Shown here piece by piece: positions 56,409-64,000 of a DNA stretch of 64,000 bases. The DNA is from Pseudomonadota bacterium. GTDB taxonomy: Bacteria > Pseudomonadota > Alphaproteobacteria > Rhodospirillales > Magnetospirillaceae. Position 1 is the stretch's first letter; every line of letters starts with the position of its first letter. The notes beneath the pieces were generated by a model. The model was given only the letters and a program-made list of their open reading frames with translations. It ran no database searches and was not told the origin of the DNA. Location: assembly GCA_021793155.1 (NCBI GenBank), contig JAJYTF010000006.1, forward strand, positions 1 through 64,000, in the 5' to 3' direction. Position numbers and translations under genes: made by a program.

Positions 56409-57491
56409 TCAATAGGTCAGCGCCCGCTGGCGCAGCAGATGGTCGGCCAAGGTTACCGCCAGCATCGCCTCGGCCACCGGAACGCCGCGAATGGCGACGC
56501 AAGGATCGTGGCGGCCTTTGGTCGACACCTCGACGTCGTGGCCGTGGCGATCCACGCTTCGGCGGGGCGTCAGGATCGAACTGGTGGGTTTGAGCGCCAT
56601 GCGGGCGATGATGGGCTGCCCGGTGGATATCCCGCCCAGGATGCCGCCGGCGCGGTTCGACAGGAAGCGTACGCGATCGCCGTTCATCCGCATCTCGTCA
56701 GCGTTCTCTTCGCCCGACAGGGCGGCGGCGGCGAAGCCTTCGCCGATTTCAACGCCCTTGACGGCATTGATGCTCATCAGGGCCTTGGCAATGTCGGCAT
56801 CCAACTTATCGTAGACCGGGTCACCAAGCCCCGCCGGCAGGTTGTCGGCCACCACCTCGACCACGCCGCCGGTCGACGAGCCGGCCTTGCGGACCTCGTC
56901 GAGATAGGTTTCCCACAATCGGGCGGCCGTCGCGTCGGGGCACCAGAAGGGATTGTTGGCCAGTTCGGCCCAATCCCAGTTGCCGCGGTCGATCTTGTGC
57001 GGCCCCATCTGCACCAGGGCGCCACGAATGGTCACGCCGCCCGGGAGCAGGGTGTCGAGGACGCGACGGGCGACCGCGCCGGCGGCCACCCGGGTGGCCG
57101 TCTCGCGGGCCGAGGCGCGGCCGCCGCCCCGGTAGTCGCGGATGCCGTATTTGGCCTGATAGGCGTAGTCGGCGTGGCCGGGCCGGAAGCTGTCGGCGAT
57201 GTCCGAATAATCCTTGGACCGCTGGTCGGTGTTCTCGATCACCAGGGCGATGGGGGTGCCGGTGGTCTGCCCCTCGAATACGCCGGACAGAATCTTCACC
57301 TGGTCGGCTTCGCGGCGCTGGGTGGTGAAGCGGCTCTGGCCGGGTTTGCGCTTATCCAGCCAGGGCTGGATATGGGACTCGGCCAACGGGATGCGGGGTG
57401 GGACACCGTCGATCACGCAGCCGATCGCCGGACCGTGGCTTTCGCCGAAGGTGGTGAACCGGAACAGCGTGCCGAAAGCGTTTCCCGCCAT
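56409..57491 (-). CDS. aroC: Chorismate synthase
   Basis: It converts EPSP to chorismate, the last shikimate step, with reduced FMN. The 360-residue protein carries the three family signatures: [17 protein letters not shown], the [27 protein letters not shown] segment, and the C-terminal [20 protein letters not shown]. It starts three bases after the fabI stop, forming a fabI-aroC operon. Confidence 0.96.
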   Translation of the reverse strand: MAGNAFGTLFRFTTFGESHGPAIGCVIDGVPPRIPLAESHIQPWLDKRKPGQSRFTTQRREADQVKILSGVFEGQTTGTPIALVIENTDQRSKDYSDIADSFRPGHADYAYQAKYGIRDYRGGGRASARETATRVAAGAVARRVLDTLLPGGVTIRGALVQMGPHKIDRGNWDWAELANNPFWCPDATAARLWETYLDEVRKAGSSTGGVVEVVADNLPAGLGDPVYDKLDADIAKALMSINAVKGVEIGEGFAAAALSGEENADEMRMNGDRVRFLSNRAGGILGGISTGQPIIARMALKPTSSILTPRRSVDRHGHDVEVSTKGRHDPCVAIRGVPVAEAMLAVTLADHLLRQRALTY

Positions 57492-57494
57492 GCC

Positions 57495-58307
57495 TCACAC
57501 CACGCTGATGTCGGGTGCGTCGACCGCCTTCATGCCGACGACGTGGTAGCCGCAGTCGACATGATGCACTTCGCCGGACACGCCGGTCGACAGGTCGGAC
57601 AGCAGGTAGACGCCGGCGCCACCGATGTCCTCCAGCGTGACATTGCGCTTCAGCGGCGCATTGTACTGGTTCCACTTCAGGATATAACGGAAGTCGCCGA
57701 TACCGGATGCGGCCAGGGTCTTGATTGGTCCGGCCGACATGGCGTTGACCCGGACGTTCTGCGCGCCCAGGTCGACGGCCAGATAGCGCACGCTGGCTTC
57801 CAGCGCCGCCTTGGCCACGCCCATCACGTTGTAATGCGGCATCACCCGCTCGGCGCCGAAATAGGTCAAGGTCAGCATGCTGCCGCCCTCGGTCATCAGC
57901 GGCGCGGCGCGGCGGGCGACGGCGGTGAACGAATAGCAGGAGACGAACATCGTGCGGTTGAAGTTGTCCGCACTGGTGTCCAGATACCGTCCCTTCAGTT
58001 CGTCCTTGTCCGAATAGGCGATGGCGTGGACGATGAAATCGAGGCGGCCCCATTTTTCCGAAAGGGTCGCGAAGGCCGCGTCGAGGCTTGCCTCATCGGT
58101 GACGTCGCAGGGCAGCAGAAGATCGCAGCCGATGCTCTCGGCCAGGGGGCGGACCCGCTTTTCCAGCGCCTCTCCCTGATAAGTGAAGGCCAGTTCGGCA
58201 CCATGCGACTGGGCCGCCTTGGCGATCCCCCAGGCGATGGAGCGGTCATTGGCGACACCCATGATCAGGCCCCTCTTGCCGGCCATCAGAGCCGAAGAAA
58301 CGGTCAT
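57495..58307 (-). CDS. fabI: Enoyl-[acyl-carrier-protein] reductase (NADH)
   Basis: The last reductive step of each fatty-acid elongation cycle. The protein of about 270 residues has GLIMGVANDRSIAWGIAKAAQSHGAELAFTYQ at the N-terminus, the SDR core VHAIAYSDKDELKG, and the active-site segment LTLTYFGAERVMPHYNVMGVAKAALEASVRYLA (YxxxxxxK spacing). ATG 58307 follows GAGGAG. The frame is open 108 codons upstream, but that part is not conserved. It heads the fabI-aroC unit and is divergent from the YihY gene. Confidence 0.95.
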   Translation of the reverse strand: MTVSSALMAGKRGLIMGVANDRSIAWGIAKAAQSHGAELAFTYQGEALEKRVRPLAESIGCDLLLPCDVTDEASLDAAFATLSEKWGRLDFIVHAIAYSDKDELKGRYLDTSADNFNRTMFVSCYSFTAVARRAAPLMTEGGSMLTLTYFGAERVMPHYNVMGVAKAALEASVRYLAVDLGAQNVRVNAMSAGPIKTLAASGIGDFRYILKWNQYNAPLKRNVTLEDIGGAGVYLLSDLSTGVSGEVHHVDCGYHVVGMKAVDAPDISVV

Positions 58308-58424
58308 ACGCTCCTCACTGTCAGAGAATTCCATAGCCATCTTCATGGCGAAGAGGGCGCATCCTACACTAAAGAAGGGTATGGTCAAAGTACGCGTGAC
58401 GGACCGGAAAGGCGGAGCAGACGG

Positions 58425-59699
58425 GTGAACATCGCGGCTTGGCGAGGCATCGCGCGGAGGTTGGGCGGGTTGGCCGTCTATGTTGGGAAGCGCTTCTACA
58501 CCGGCGGTGCGTTCAACATGGCATCGTCGCTGTCCTATACCTCGTTGTTGTCGCTGGTGCCGCTGTTGGCCATCGGCCTGGCGCTCCTGGCCGCGTTTCC
58601 GGCGTTCGACGATATCCGGCAGGAACTTCAAGCCGCCGCCTTCCGCTATTTCGTACCGCAGATTGGTCAGCAGGTTCAGAGCTATGTAGGCTCCTTCGTC
58701 GCCAACGCGGGTAAGCTGACTGCCGCCGGCATCGTCGGCCTGGCTTTTTCGGCAGTGATGGTTCTGGTGACCATCGAAACCTCGCTCAACCAGATCTTTC
58801 GGGTCGAAACGCCGCGCTCGCCCATCTCACGGCTGCTCCTTTACTGGACCGTGGTAACCCTCGGACCCTTGATGCTGGGCGCCAGCCTGTCCCTGTCGGC
58901 GTGGTTCTTTGCCGTCGGCGATTGGGCCACGCGTGCCGGATTCTCCAAGCTCACCCAGGCCGTTACCCAGGTGACCCCAACCTTGCTGCTGATGCTGGCC
59001 TTCAGCCTGCTGTATCTCACCGTGCCCAATCGCCGGGTCCGCCCGGGCGACGCCCTTGCCGGGGCCTTCGCTGCCGGTATCGCCCTTGCCTTGCTGCGCT
59101 GGGGGTTCGGCATATACTTGGCCAACGCTCACAGCTACCAGTCGATCTACGGCGCGGTGGCGGCGGTGCCGATCTTCCTGTTCTGGATGTACTTGTCCTG
59201 GGCCGTGGTGCTGTTCGGGGCCGAACTGGCCGCGGCGCTGCCGGAATGGCGGCTGTCTCGCCCCGATCTCGGCGAGCCGCTGCCGGCGCATCGGCGCCTG
59301 GCTATCGCCCTGACCATACTGTCGGCGTTGCTGGAGCAGTCGCGGCAGGGCGGCAAGGGCTGGTCGCGGCTGGACTTGCTGGAGCGCGTGGGCGAAGGGG
59401 AAAAATCCTTCCTGGCAGTGCTCAACCGCCTGTGCGACCAAGGCTATGCGGCGCGCACGGCGGGCAACCGCTTCGTTCTCGGCCGGGACCTCGGCGAGGT
59501 CACCCTGGCGGACTTGGTGCATCTTCTCGACCTTGGCTTGGCTTCGGCCGAAGCGGCGGAATGCGCCGCGCCCTGGATGCAGAGGGTGGCGGACCACCTG
59601 GCAGAAGCCGCCCGCGCCGAAACCGGGCCGCTGAACCTGCCGCTGCGCCCGCTGCTGCAAGACGCCCGACACCGGCCGCCGCCGAGGCTATCCGCCTGA
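58425..59699 (+). CDS. YihY/BrkB-family inner-membrane protein
   Basis: A membrane protein of about 424 residues with six hydrophobic segments in the YihY domain (ASSLSYTSLLSLVPLLAIGLALLAAFPAF; LYLTVPNRRVRPGDALAGAFAAGIALALLRWGFGIYL; FLFWMYLSWAVVLFGAELAAAL). A C-terminal winged-helix-like region follows (WSRLDLLERVGEGEKSFLAVLNRLCDQGYAART). Despite older names (RNase BN, virulence factor BrkB), its function is unknown. GTG 58425 has GGAG seven bases ahead. It converges on cbpM. Confidence 0.85.
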   Translation: MNIAAWRGIARRLGGLAVYVGKRFYTGGAFNMASSLSYTSLLSLVPLLAIGLALLAAFPAFDDIRQELQAAAFRYFVPQIGQQVQSYVGSFVANAGKLTAAGIVGLAFSAVMVLVTIETSLNQIFRVETPRSPISRLLLYWTVVTLGPLMLGASLSLSAWFFAVGDWATRAGFSKLTQAVTQVTPTLLLMLAFSLLYLTVPNRRVRPGDALAGAFAAGIALALLRWGFGIYLANAHSYQSIYGAVAAVPIFLFWMYLSWAVVLFGAELAAALPEWRLSRPDLGEPLPAHRRLAIALTILSALLEQSRQGGKGWSRLDLLERVGEGEKSFLAVLNRLCDQGYAARTAGNRFVLGRDLGEVTLADLVHLLDLGLASAEAAECAAPWMQRVADHLAEAARAETGPLNLPLRPLLQDARHRPPPRLSA

Positions 59700-59715
59700 G
59701 CCGGCTGGCCGGCCG

Positions 59716-60045
59716 TCATTCCTTTTCCAGCTCGGCTTCGAGTTTGGCCAGAACGTCGGCCAGGGTGGGGTCGGGGAGTTGCGCCAGTACGTCGCGGACA
59801 TGGCGCAGAGTGCTGCGCGCTGCGTAAAGCTGGTCGAGCAGCGACAGCACGACGGGCAGCGCCTCTTCGTTGATGTCGAGATCGCGGCGCAGGTCGCAGA
59901 TCAGTTCAAGGCGGGCGACGTCGCTGTCGTCGAATGTCCAGACGTCCCCGTCGTGCAACGGGCGCACCCATTTCTGTTCGATCCAGGCAGTCAGCTCCTG
60001 TCCGCTGATTGCATAGCGCGCGATGGCTTCGTCGAAGGTCATCAT
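59716..60045 (-). CDS. cbpM: Chaperone modulator CbpM
   Basis: A 109-residue MerR-like helical protein (FDEAIARYAISGQELTAWIEQKWVRP, then VARLELICDLRRDLDINEEALPVVLSLLDQLYAAR). CbpM binds the J domain of CbpA and blocks its co-chaperone activity. The gene follows the CbpA-like gene after nine bases, the usual pairing, which supports the call. A second ATG is one codon in. Confidence 0.88.
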   Translation of the reverse strand: MMTFDEAIARYAISGQELTAWIEQKWVRPLHDGDVWTFDDSDVARLELICDLRRDLDINEEALPVVLSLLDQLYAARSTLRHVRDVLAQLPDPTLADVLAKLEAELEKE

Positions 60046-60054
60046 GGTCAGCCC

Positions 60055-60990
60055 TCAGCTCATGCCCAGCTTGCTGCGAACGTCGTAAGGGTGTTTGGCG
60101 GTCCAGTCGCGCAGGAATTCCTCCAACTCGGTGTCCGGCCTGTCGGGCAGAACGACCTTGAGGGTGACCAACTGGTCGCCCCGGCCGCCACCGCTTGGCG
60201 CGCCCTTGCCCTTGAGCCGCAGCACGGTGCCGCTGTTGGAGCCGGGCGGGACGGTCAGGGCCACCTTGCCGTCGACGGTGGGGACGGTGACCTTCCCGCC
60301 CAGTACCGCTTCAGGCAGGGTGACCGGAACGGTGACCAGGATATCGTCGCCTTCGCGGCTGAAAAAAGGATGCGGATCGACTTTCAGCTCAACCAGCGCG
60401 TCACCGGCCGGCCCGCCGCTCCGGCCCGCATTGCCTTGGCCTTTCAGGCGGAGCGTGGCACCATCCTTGCTGCCGGGAGGAACCTTGACGGCCAGGTTCT
60501 TGCCGTTGGGAAGGGTGATCCGCTTGGTGGCGCCCATGACCGCCTCGGGCAGCGTGATGCGCAGCGAGTAGCGGGCGTCGGCCCCCTTGTTCGGGACCTC
60601 CATTTCCTCCTGGTCGAAGAAGTTCCAGCCCTTGTTGCGCCCCTTGCTGCGCCGGCGCAGCAATTCGGCGAAGATGTCGTCGGCGTTGTCGCCGAAGCGG
60701 AATCCCTCGCTGTATTTGCCGCCCGCCCCGCCTTCCGCGTAGGTGCGGTATGAGGTCCGTGGCCGTTCCGCGCCGCTTGCGTCGATTTCGCCGGCGTCGA
60801 AGCGGGCCCGCTTCGCCGGGTCACCCAGAAGGTCGTAGGCGGCGCTGACCTTCTTGAATTTCTCTTCCGCCTGCTTGTTGCCCGGGTTGAGGTCGGGATG
60901 CAGGCTGCGCGCCAGCTTGCGGTAGGCGCTCTTGATCTGTTCGGGCGTCGCGGTCCGGGCGACGCCCAGAAGTGCATAAGGATCATCCAC
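60055..60990 (-). CDS. cbpA: DnaJ-class co-chaperone CbpA
   Basis: A type II J protein of 311 residues. The J domain (residues 1-70) has ARSLHPDLNPG, with the HPD tripeptide needed to stimulate DnaK. A Gly/Phe-rich linker follows (about 75-120). Two C-terminal substrate-binding domains follow (ITLPEAVMGATKRITLPNG and VTLPEAVLGGKVTVPTVDG), without the zinc finger of DnaJ. cbpM lies directly downstream. Confidence 0.92.
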   Translation of the reverse strand: MDDPYALLGVARTATPEQIKSAYRKLARSLHPDLNPGNKQAEEKFKKVSAAYDLLGDPAKRARFDAGEIDASGAERPRTSYRTYAEGGAGGKYSEGFRFGDNADDIFAELLRRRSKGRNKGWNFFDQEEMEVPNKGADARYSLRITLPEAVMGATKRITLPNGKNLAVKVPPGSKDGATLRLKGQGNAGRSGGPAGDALVELKVDPHPFFSREGDDILVTVPVTLPEAVLGGKVTVPTVDGKVALTVPPGSNSGTVLRLKGKGAPSGGGRGDQLVTLKVVLPDRPDTELEEFLRDWTAKHPYDVRSKLGMS

Positions 60991-61046
60991 CGATTCGTCA
61001 CCTTCTCATCCGGCAAGGAGGGGTGGCGCCAAGGAACGCCGCCCCT

Positions 61047-61061
61047 GCCGGCTTTGCCGGC
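61047..61061. repeat. Small GC hairpin upstream of cbpA
   Basis: GCCGGC-TTT-GCCGGC lies between the cbpA start and the stop of the glycine-zipper gene. It may help end the latter's transcript, but no T-run follows. Confidence 0.35.
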
Positions 61062-61114
61062 ACCAGCTAATGATGGCGCGCCAAGCGCGCGGACCGAAGA
61101 TGAAAGATAAAGTG

Positions 61115-61597
61115 TTACTTGACCACTTTCCAGCTGCCGTCCGGCTGACGGCATGCGGTGCCGTAGGCCTTTTGCGTCTTACCGCCGACCGTGACCGTGG
61201 TTTCGTATTCGCGGCAATAGGCGCCCGTCGCTTGATCGGTGCCGTCCCGCAAGGGGGTGAAGCTTCCCTGGTTGCCGGATTCCGGGTTGTTCCACAGGAT
61301 CGTCTGGCCGGTGGGGGCGGCATAGGCGCGCTGTTCCGCCTGCTGGGCATAGGCCTGGTCGGCCTTGTCCAGGGACTTGCCGACTTCGCTGCCGGCATAG
61401 GCGCCCAGCAGCGTGCCGATGGCCGTGGCGGCCAGGGCGCCCGAGCCGCGGCCGATCTGCGAGCCGACCAAGCCGCCGGCGGCAGCGCCGATCAAGGCGC
61501 CACCGACCTGTTTGTCGCCCATGTCCTGCGTGGCGCAGGCCGCGAGAAGCGAGACAGCCACCGCAGCGGTCGAAGTCCTGAGCGCGATCCTGTTCAT
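61115..61597 (-). CDS. Glycine-zipper outer-membrane lipoprotein (17 kDa antigen-like)
   Basis: A predicted lipoprotein of about 160 residues. The signal peptide ends in a lipobox (SLLAACATQ), so the cysteine would be lipidated. A glycine-zipper membrane segment follows (VGGALIGAAAGGLVGSQIGRG and GTLLGAYAGSEVG). The C-terminal half (GAYCREYETTVTVGGKTQKAYGTACRQPDGSWKVV) resembles the rickettsial 17-kDa surface antigen/RT0821 family and has a cysteine pair. ATG 61597 has GGAG eight bases ahead. It is divergent from pdxH. Confidence 0.87.
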   Translation of the reverse strand: MNRIALRTSTAAVAVSLLAACATQDMGDKQVGGALIGAAAGGLVGSQIGRGSGALAATAIGTLLGAYAGSEVGKSLDKADQAYAQQAEQRAYAAPTGQTILWNNPESGNQGSFTPLRDGTDQATGAYCREYETTVTVGGKTQKAYGTACRQPDGSWKVVK

Positions 61598-61701
61598 TTC
61601 GGTCGCTCCGATTTCCAAGGGGCCGTTTCGCGAGGGGGGGTGCCGATGCGGGAAAACCACGCTAACATGACGGCCCCCACCGAAACGTTGGAACACACGA
61701 C

Positions 61702-62289
61702 ATGCCCCGCAGCGGCAAGGATCCTCTTACTATATTCCACTTGTGGGCGAGTGAGGCGGAAAAAAGCGAGCCGAACGACCCCAACGCCATGGCCCTGGCC
61801 ACCGCCACTCCCGACGGCCGCCCGTCGGTCCGCATGGTCCTGCTGAAGGGGGCCGACGAACAGGGCTTCGTCTTCTACACCAACCTGGAAAGTCGCAAGG
61901 GCGACGAACTCCAGGCCAATCCTCACGCCGCGCTGTGCCTGCACTGGAAGAGCCTCCGACGCCAGGTGCGTGTCGAGGGGCGGGTGCATCCGGTCGATGA
62001 GGCCGAGGCGGATGCCTATTTTGCCAGCCGCGCCCGGGGCAGCCAGATTGGTGCCTGGGCCTCGCGGCAGTCGCGGCCGATGGGCGGCCGGTTCGAATTG
62101 GAGAAGCGGATCGGCGAATTTGCCGCCAAATTCGGTTTAGGCAGCATCCCGAGGCCGGCTTGCTGGTCCGGCTTCCGGCTGGTACCCGACCGCATCGAGT
62201 TCTGGCAAGACCGGCCATTCCGCCTGCATGACCGGACGGTCTATCTGCGATCCGAGGACGGCTGGCGGACCGAGCACCTGTTCCCCTGA
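61702..62289 (+). CDS. pdxH: Pyridoxamine 5'-phosphate oxidase
   Basis: An FMN enzyme of 195 residues that oxidises pyridoxine or pyridoxamine phosphate to PLP. It shows [33 protein letters not shown], the SRQSRPM segment, and the C-terminal [24 protein letters not shown] plus W..EHLFP. The N-terminus is short, as usual for alphaproteobacterial members. An 11-bp hairpin follows 25 bases after the stop. Confidence 0.95.
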   Translation: MPRSGKDPLTIFHLWASEAEKSEPNDPNAMALATATPDGRPSVRMVLLKGADEQGFVFYTNLESRKGDELQANPHAALCLHWKSLRRQVRVEGRVHPVDEAEADAYFASRARGSQIGAWASRQSRPMGGRFELEKRIGEFAAKFGLGSIPRPACWSGFRLVPDRIEFWQDRPFRLHDRTVYLRSEDGWRTEHLFP

Positions 62290-62314
62290 TTTTATCCCAC
62301 TGGGCAGGTCTGTC

Positions 62315-62352
62315 GCGCCTTTCCGGGCATTTCCGTTTGGTCGGAAAGGCGC
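62315..62352 (+). terminator. Hairpin after pdxH
   Basis: GCGCCTTTCCG pairs perfectly with CGGAAAGGCGC (11 bp, 16-base loop). No T-run follows; the next hairpin begins within its last bases. Confidence 0.5.
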
Positions 62353-62616
62353 TAGTGTTCTGACGCAAACTACAGATCCAGGTTACGTCAGAACATTAGC
62401 CTTGGTTTTTGTCCCTCGCCAGGCGAGGCCATCGGGCCCCTTGGCCGCCGCCTCAATAGCGGCTGCTTGGGGCCGCTGCTTGGGGCGGCTGGTTGGCCGG
62501 TTTCCTTGTCCCAGCGCCCGGTGAGGGCGCGGCCAAAGGGCCGGACGGCCCTGTGCCCGGCGAGGGGCCATGGTAAACCTAGTGCAGTGAGCTTTTTCAT
62601 TGAGCCACTGCACTAG
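62351..62616. repeat. Composite palindrome-rich element (MITE-like)
   Basis: This 266-bp block fills most of the 353-bp gap between pdxH and the next gene. Its left end is a hairpin, GCTAGTGTTCTGACG/CGTCAGAACATTAGC (62351-62365, 62386-62400, one mismatch). Its right end is CTAGTGCAGTG/CACTGCACTAG (62579-62589, 62606-62616). Between them, CCTCGCC...TTGGCCGC near 62413-62448 is imperfectly inverted at 62530-62566 (GCGGCCAA...GGCGAGG). Both end hairpins share the outer CTAGTG. There is no transposase; a 76-codon minus-strand frame crosses it but looks incidental. Confidence 0.55.
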
Positions 62617-62642
62617 TGTGGATGGATAAATGGAGCGTTCCG

Positions 62643-64000
62643 ATGTCTCCCGACCAGCAAAGCGACGTTTTCGCCCTGCTGTCGACGCCTGCAGCCTATG
62701 GGCCTGGGGTCAGGCGTGTCCGGCGAATCGACACTCATATCTCGGCGGTTTTCATCGCCGGAAACCGGGTCTATAAGCTCAAGCGGGCCGTGCGTCTGCC
62801 GTTCGTCGATTTCTCGACACTGGCCGCCCGGCATCGCGCCTGCCAGGCCGAACTGGCCGTGAACCGCCGTACCGCGCCCGCTCTCTATCTCGGCGTAACC
62901 CCGGTGACCCGCGAAGACGACGGGACGCTGGCGCTGGGCGGGGAAGGTCAGCCGGTGGACTGGCTGGTGGTGATGCGGCGTTTCGAAGACCTGAATCTGT
63001 TCGACCGCATGGCCGCCGCCGGCCGGTTGACCCGCGAACACGCCCGTGCCCTCGCCGACGCGGTGGCCGCCTTGCATGAGACCGCCGAGCTGCGCCCCCA
63101 ATGGGGCGGCGAAGCGGGGCTCGGCCAGACCATCGAGGGCAATGCCGTGTGCTTCGCCCAGTATATCCCCGGCCTGTTCGATGCGGTGAGCACCGGCCGC
63201 CTGACCGAGAAGTCGCTGGAGTGGCTGATCCGTCTCACGCCTCTCCTCGAGGCGCGGCGCGCCTCAGGCAAGGTGAGGCTGTGCCATGGCGATCTCCATT
63301 TGGGAAATATCTGCCTGTTCGAGGGGCGGCCCACCCTGTTCGACGCCATCGAGTTCAACGACGAATTCGCCTGTATCGACGTGCTCTACGACCTGGCTTT
63401 CCTGCTGATGGATCTCCAGGCGCGGGGGCTGGCCGATATGGCGAACTGGGTGTTCAACCGTTACCTTGAGCGGACCACCGATTTCGAGGGGTTGGCGGCG
63501 CTGCCATTGTTTCTGTCGCTGCGGGCGGCGATTCGGGCTCATGTTTCAGCCGCCATGGTGGCCGCCGGCGGCCAAGGGCTGGAACGGGACGCCCTTGCCT
63601 ATCTCGAACGGGCCTGCGGCTACCTGTCGCCGCCGCCACCACGGTTGTTGGCGGTCGGCGGGCTGTCCGGGTCGGGCAAGTCGCGGCTGGGGCGCGGCCT
63701 GGCACCGCTGATGGGGGCGGCGCCGGGGGCGGTGATCCTGCGGACCGACGTGTTGCGTAAACGCCTGATGGGGGTGGGGCCGGAGGTGCGTCTGCCGGCG
63801 GAAGGTTATTCCACCGAAATGACCGAGCGGACCTACCAAACCCTTTATGATGAAGCCGAGCGGGTGCTGGCGGCCGGCCAGTCGGTCGTGGCCGATGCGG
63901 TGTTCGCCAACGCCACGCAGCGTGCCGCCATCGAGGAGGTGGGCCGCCGAATGGCGGTGCCGTTCGACGGCTTGTGGCTGGAGGCCAGTCCAGAGGTGAT
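62643..64000 (+). CDS. Phosphotransferase-ATPase two-domain protein (3' end outside window)
   Basis: The frame from ATG 62643 (GGAG seven bases ahead) is open to the window end, at least 452 codons. The N-terminal 330 residues resemble the aminoglycoside-phosphotransferase/kinase fold (VYKLKRAVRLPFVDFSTL, then VRLCHGDLHLGNICLFEGRPTLFDAIEFND, with the catalytic HGDLHxxN). A P-loop NTPase domain begins at LLAVGGLSGSGKSRLGRGL and continues to ADAVFANATQR. This is the architecture of a conserved bifunctional aminoglycoside phosphotransferase/ATP-binding protein; its substrate is unknown and antibiotic resistance should not be assumed. Confidence 0.85.
   Translation, partial: MSPDQQSDVFALLSTPAAYGPGVRRVRRIDTHISAVFIAGNRVYKLKRAVRLPFVDFSTLAARHRACQAELAVNRRTAPALYLGVTPVTREDDGTLALGGEGQPVDWLVVMRRFEDLNLFDRMAAAGRLTREHARALADAVAALHETAELRPQWGGEAGLGQTIEGNAVCFAQYIPGLFDAVSTGRLTEKSLEWLIRLTPLLEARRASGKVRLCHGDLHLGNICLFEGRPTLFDAIEFNDEFACIDVLYDLAFLLMDLQARGLADMANWVFNRYLERTTDFEGLAALPLFLSLRAAIRAHVSAAMVAAGGQGLERDALAYLERACGYLSPPPPRLLAVGGLSGSGKSRLGRGLAPLMGAAPGAVILRTDVLRKRLMGVGPEVRLPAEGYSTEMTERTYQTLYDEAERVLAAGQSVVADAVFANATQRAAIEEVGRRMAVPFDGLWLEASPEV

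Noticed and set aside
56439-59699. A 1086-codon plus-strand open frame through aroC, fabI and the YihY gene
   Set aside because: Only its last 424 codons (from GTG 58425) encode a recognisable protein. The rest is antisense to two well-identified genes and reflects high-GC codon bias.
62383-62613. A 76-codon minus-strand frame in the composite element
   Set aside because: Low-complexity Arg/Pro/Gln sequence dictated by GC-rich palindromes; its ends coincide with the hairpins.
62643-64000. Calling the right-edge gene an antibiotic resistance determinant
   Set aside because: The phosphotransferase fold is shared by many kinases, and the fused P-loop domain marks a housekeeping-like family of unknown substrate.

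Overview
The window is a GC-rich chromosomal segment packed with housekeeping genes. Protein families and gene order (purMN/DUF2066/perM/hdaA/ppk/ppx/rnd/aspS; lptF/lptD/surA/pdxA/rsmA next to gmk/yicC; EipB/DUF1849; HdaA; CbpA/CbpM) point to an alphaproteobacterium, most likely of the Rhodospirillales (Magnetospirillum/Phaeospirillum-like). That placement is inference from families and synteny; there is no rRNA gene here to confirm it. I found no tRNA, rRNA, CRISPR array, prophage or intact insertion sequence.

Layout. 0-10 kb: argC and an aspartate aminotransferase, a secreted FecR/DUF6600 protein, a dCache/PAS histidine kinase, uvrB and a degenerate-receiver protein. 10-16 kb: UDP-glucuronate decarboxylase, a LysR regulator, trxB, a 2-Cys peroxiredoxin, an Lrp regulator and purN/purM. 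16-29 kb: a forward cluster (DUF2066, CDP-alcohol phosphatidyltransferase, PerM, HdaA, zinc CDF transporter, ppk1, ppx, aspS) interrupted by reverse genes (SixA phosphatase, rnd, marC). 30-36 kb: EipB, a rubrerythrin/Fe-S reductase/DUF3501 operon behind an Irr-like site, and lactate permease. 35-40 kb: a polyamine ABC transporter (potFGHI). 39.7-41.3 kb: a short-chain dehydrogenase coupled to a HepT/MntA toxin-antitoxin pair. 41.5-51 kb: yicC-gmk, a cobalamin riboswitch with bluB, then rsmA, pdxA, surA, lptD and lptF. 51-64 kb: a GlcD-like flavoprotein, threonylcarbamoyl-AMP synthase, a probable small RNA, cysQ, a MEMO-AMMECR1 fusion, aroC, fabI, a YihY protein, cbpM/cbpA, a glycine-zipper lipoprotein, pdxH, a palindrome-rich element and a truncated kinase/ATPase gene.

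How the genes work together. Outer-membrane biogenesis is represented by SurA, LptD and LptF, although lptG is missing from its usual place between lptF and lptD. EipB and the glycine-zipper lipoprotein are also envelope proteins. Redox and iron defence is represented by TrxB, the peroxiredoxin and the rubrerythrin operon. PpK and Ppx make and break polyphosphate. PdxA and PdxH both serve vitamin B6 synthesis. BluB makes the lower ligand of B12 under a B12 riboswitch.

The most unusual layer is made of small dispersed palindromes of the GTCATCCC.../...GGGATGAC type. At least seven copies are visible. One caps an arm of the cobalamin riboswitch, one is read through as part of the PotH N-terminus, and one followed by eight T residues looks like the terminator of the ppk-ppx unit. 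A larger composite element of paired hairpins sits at 62.35-62.62 kb. Between tsaC and cysQ there is a self-contained promoter-RNA-terminator unit on the minus strand that looks like an unannotated small RNA gene.
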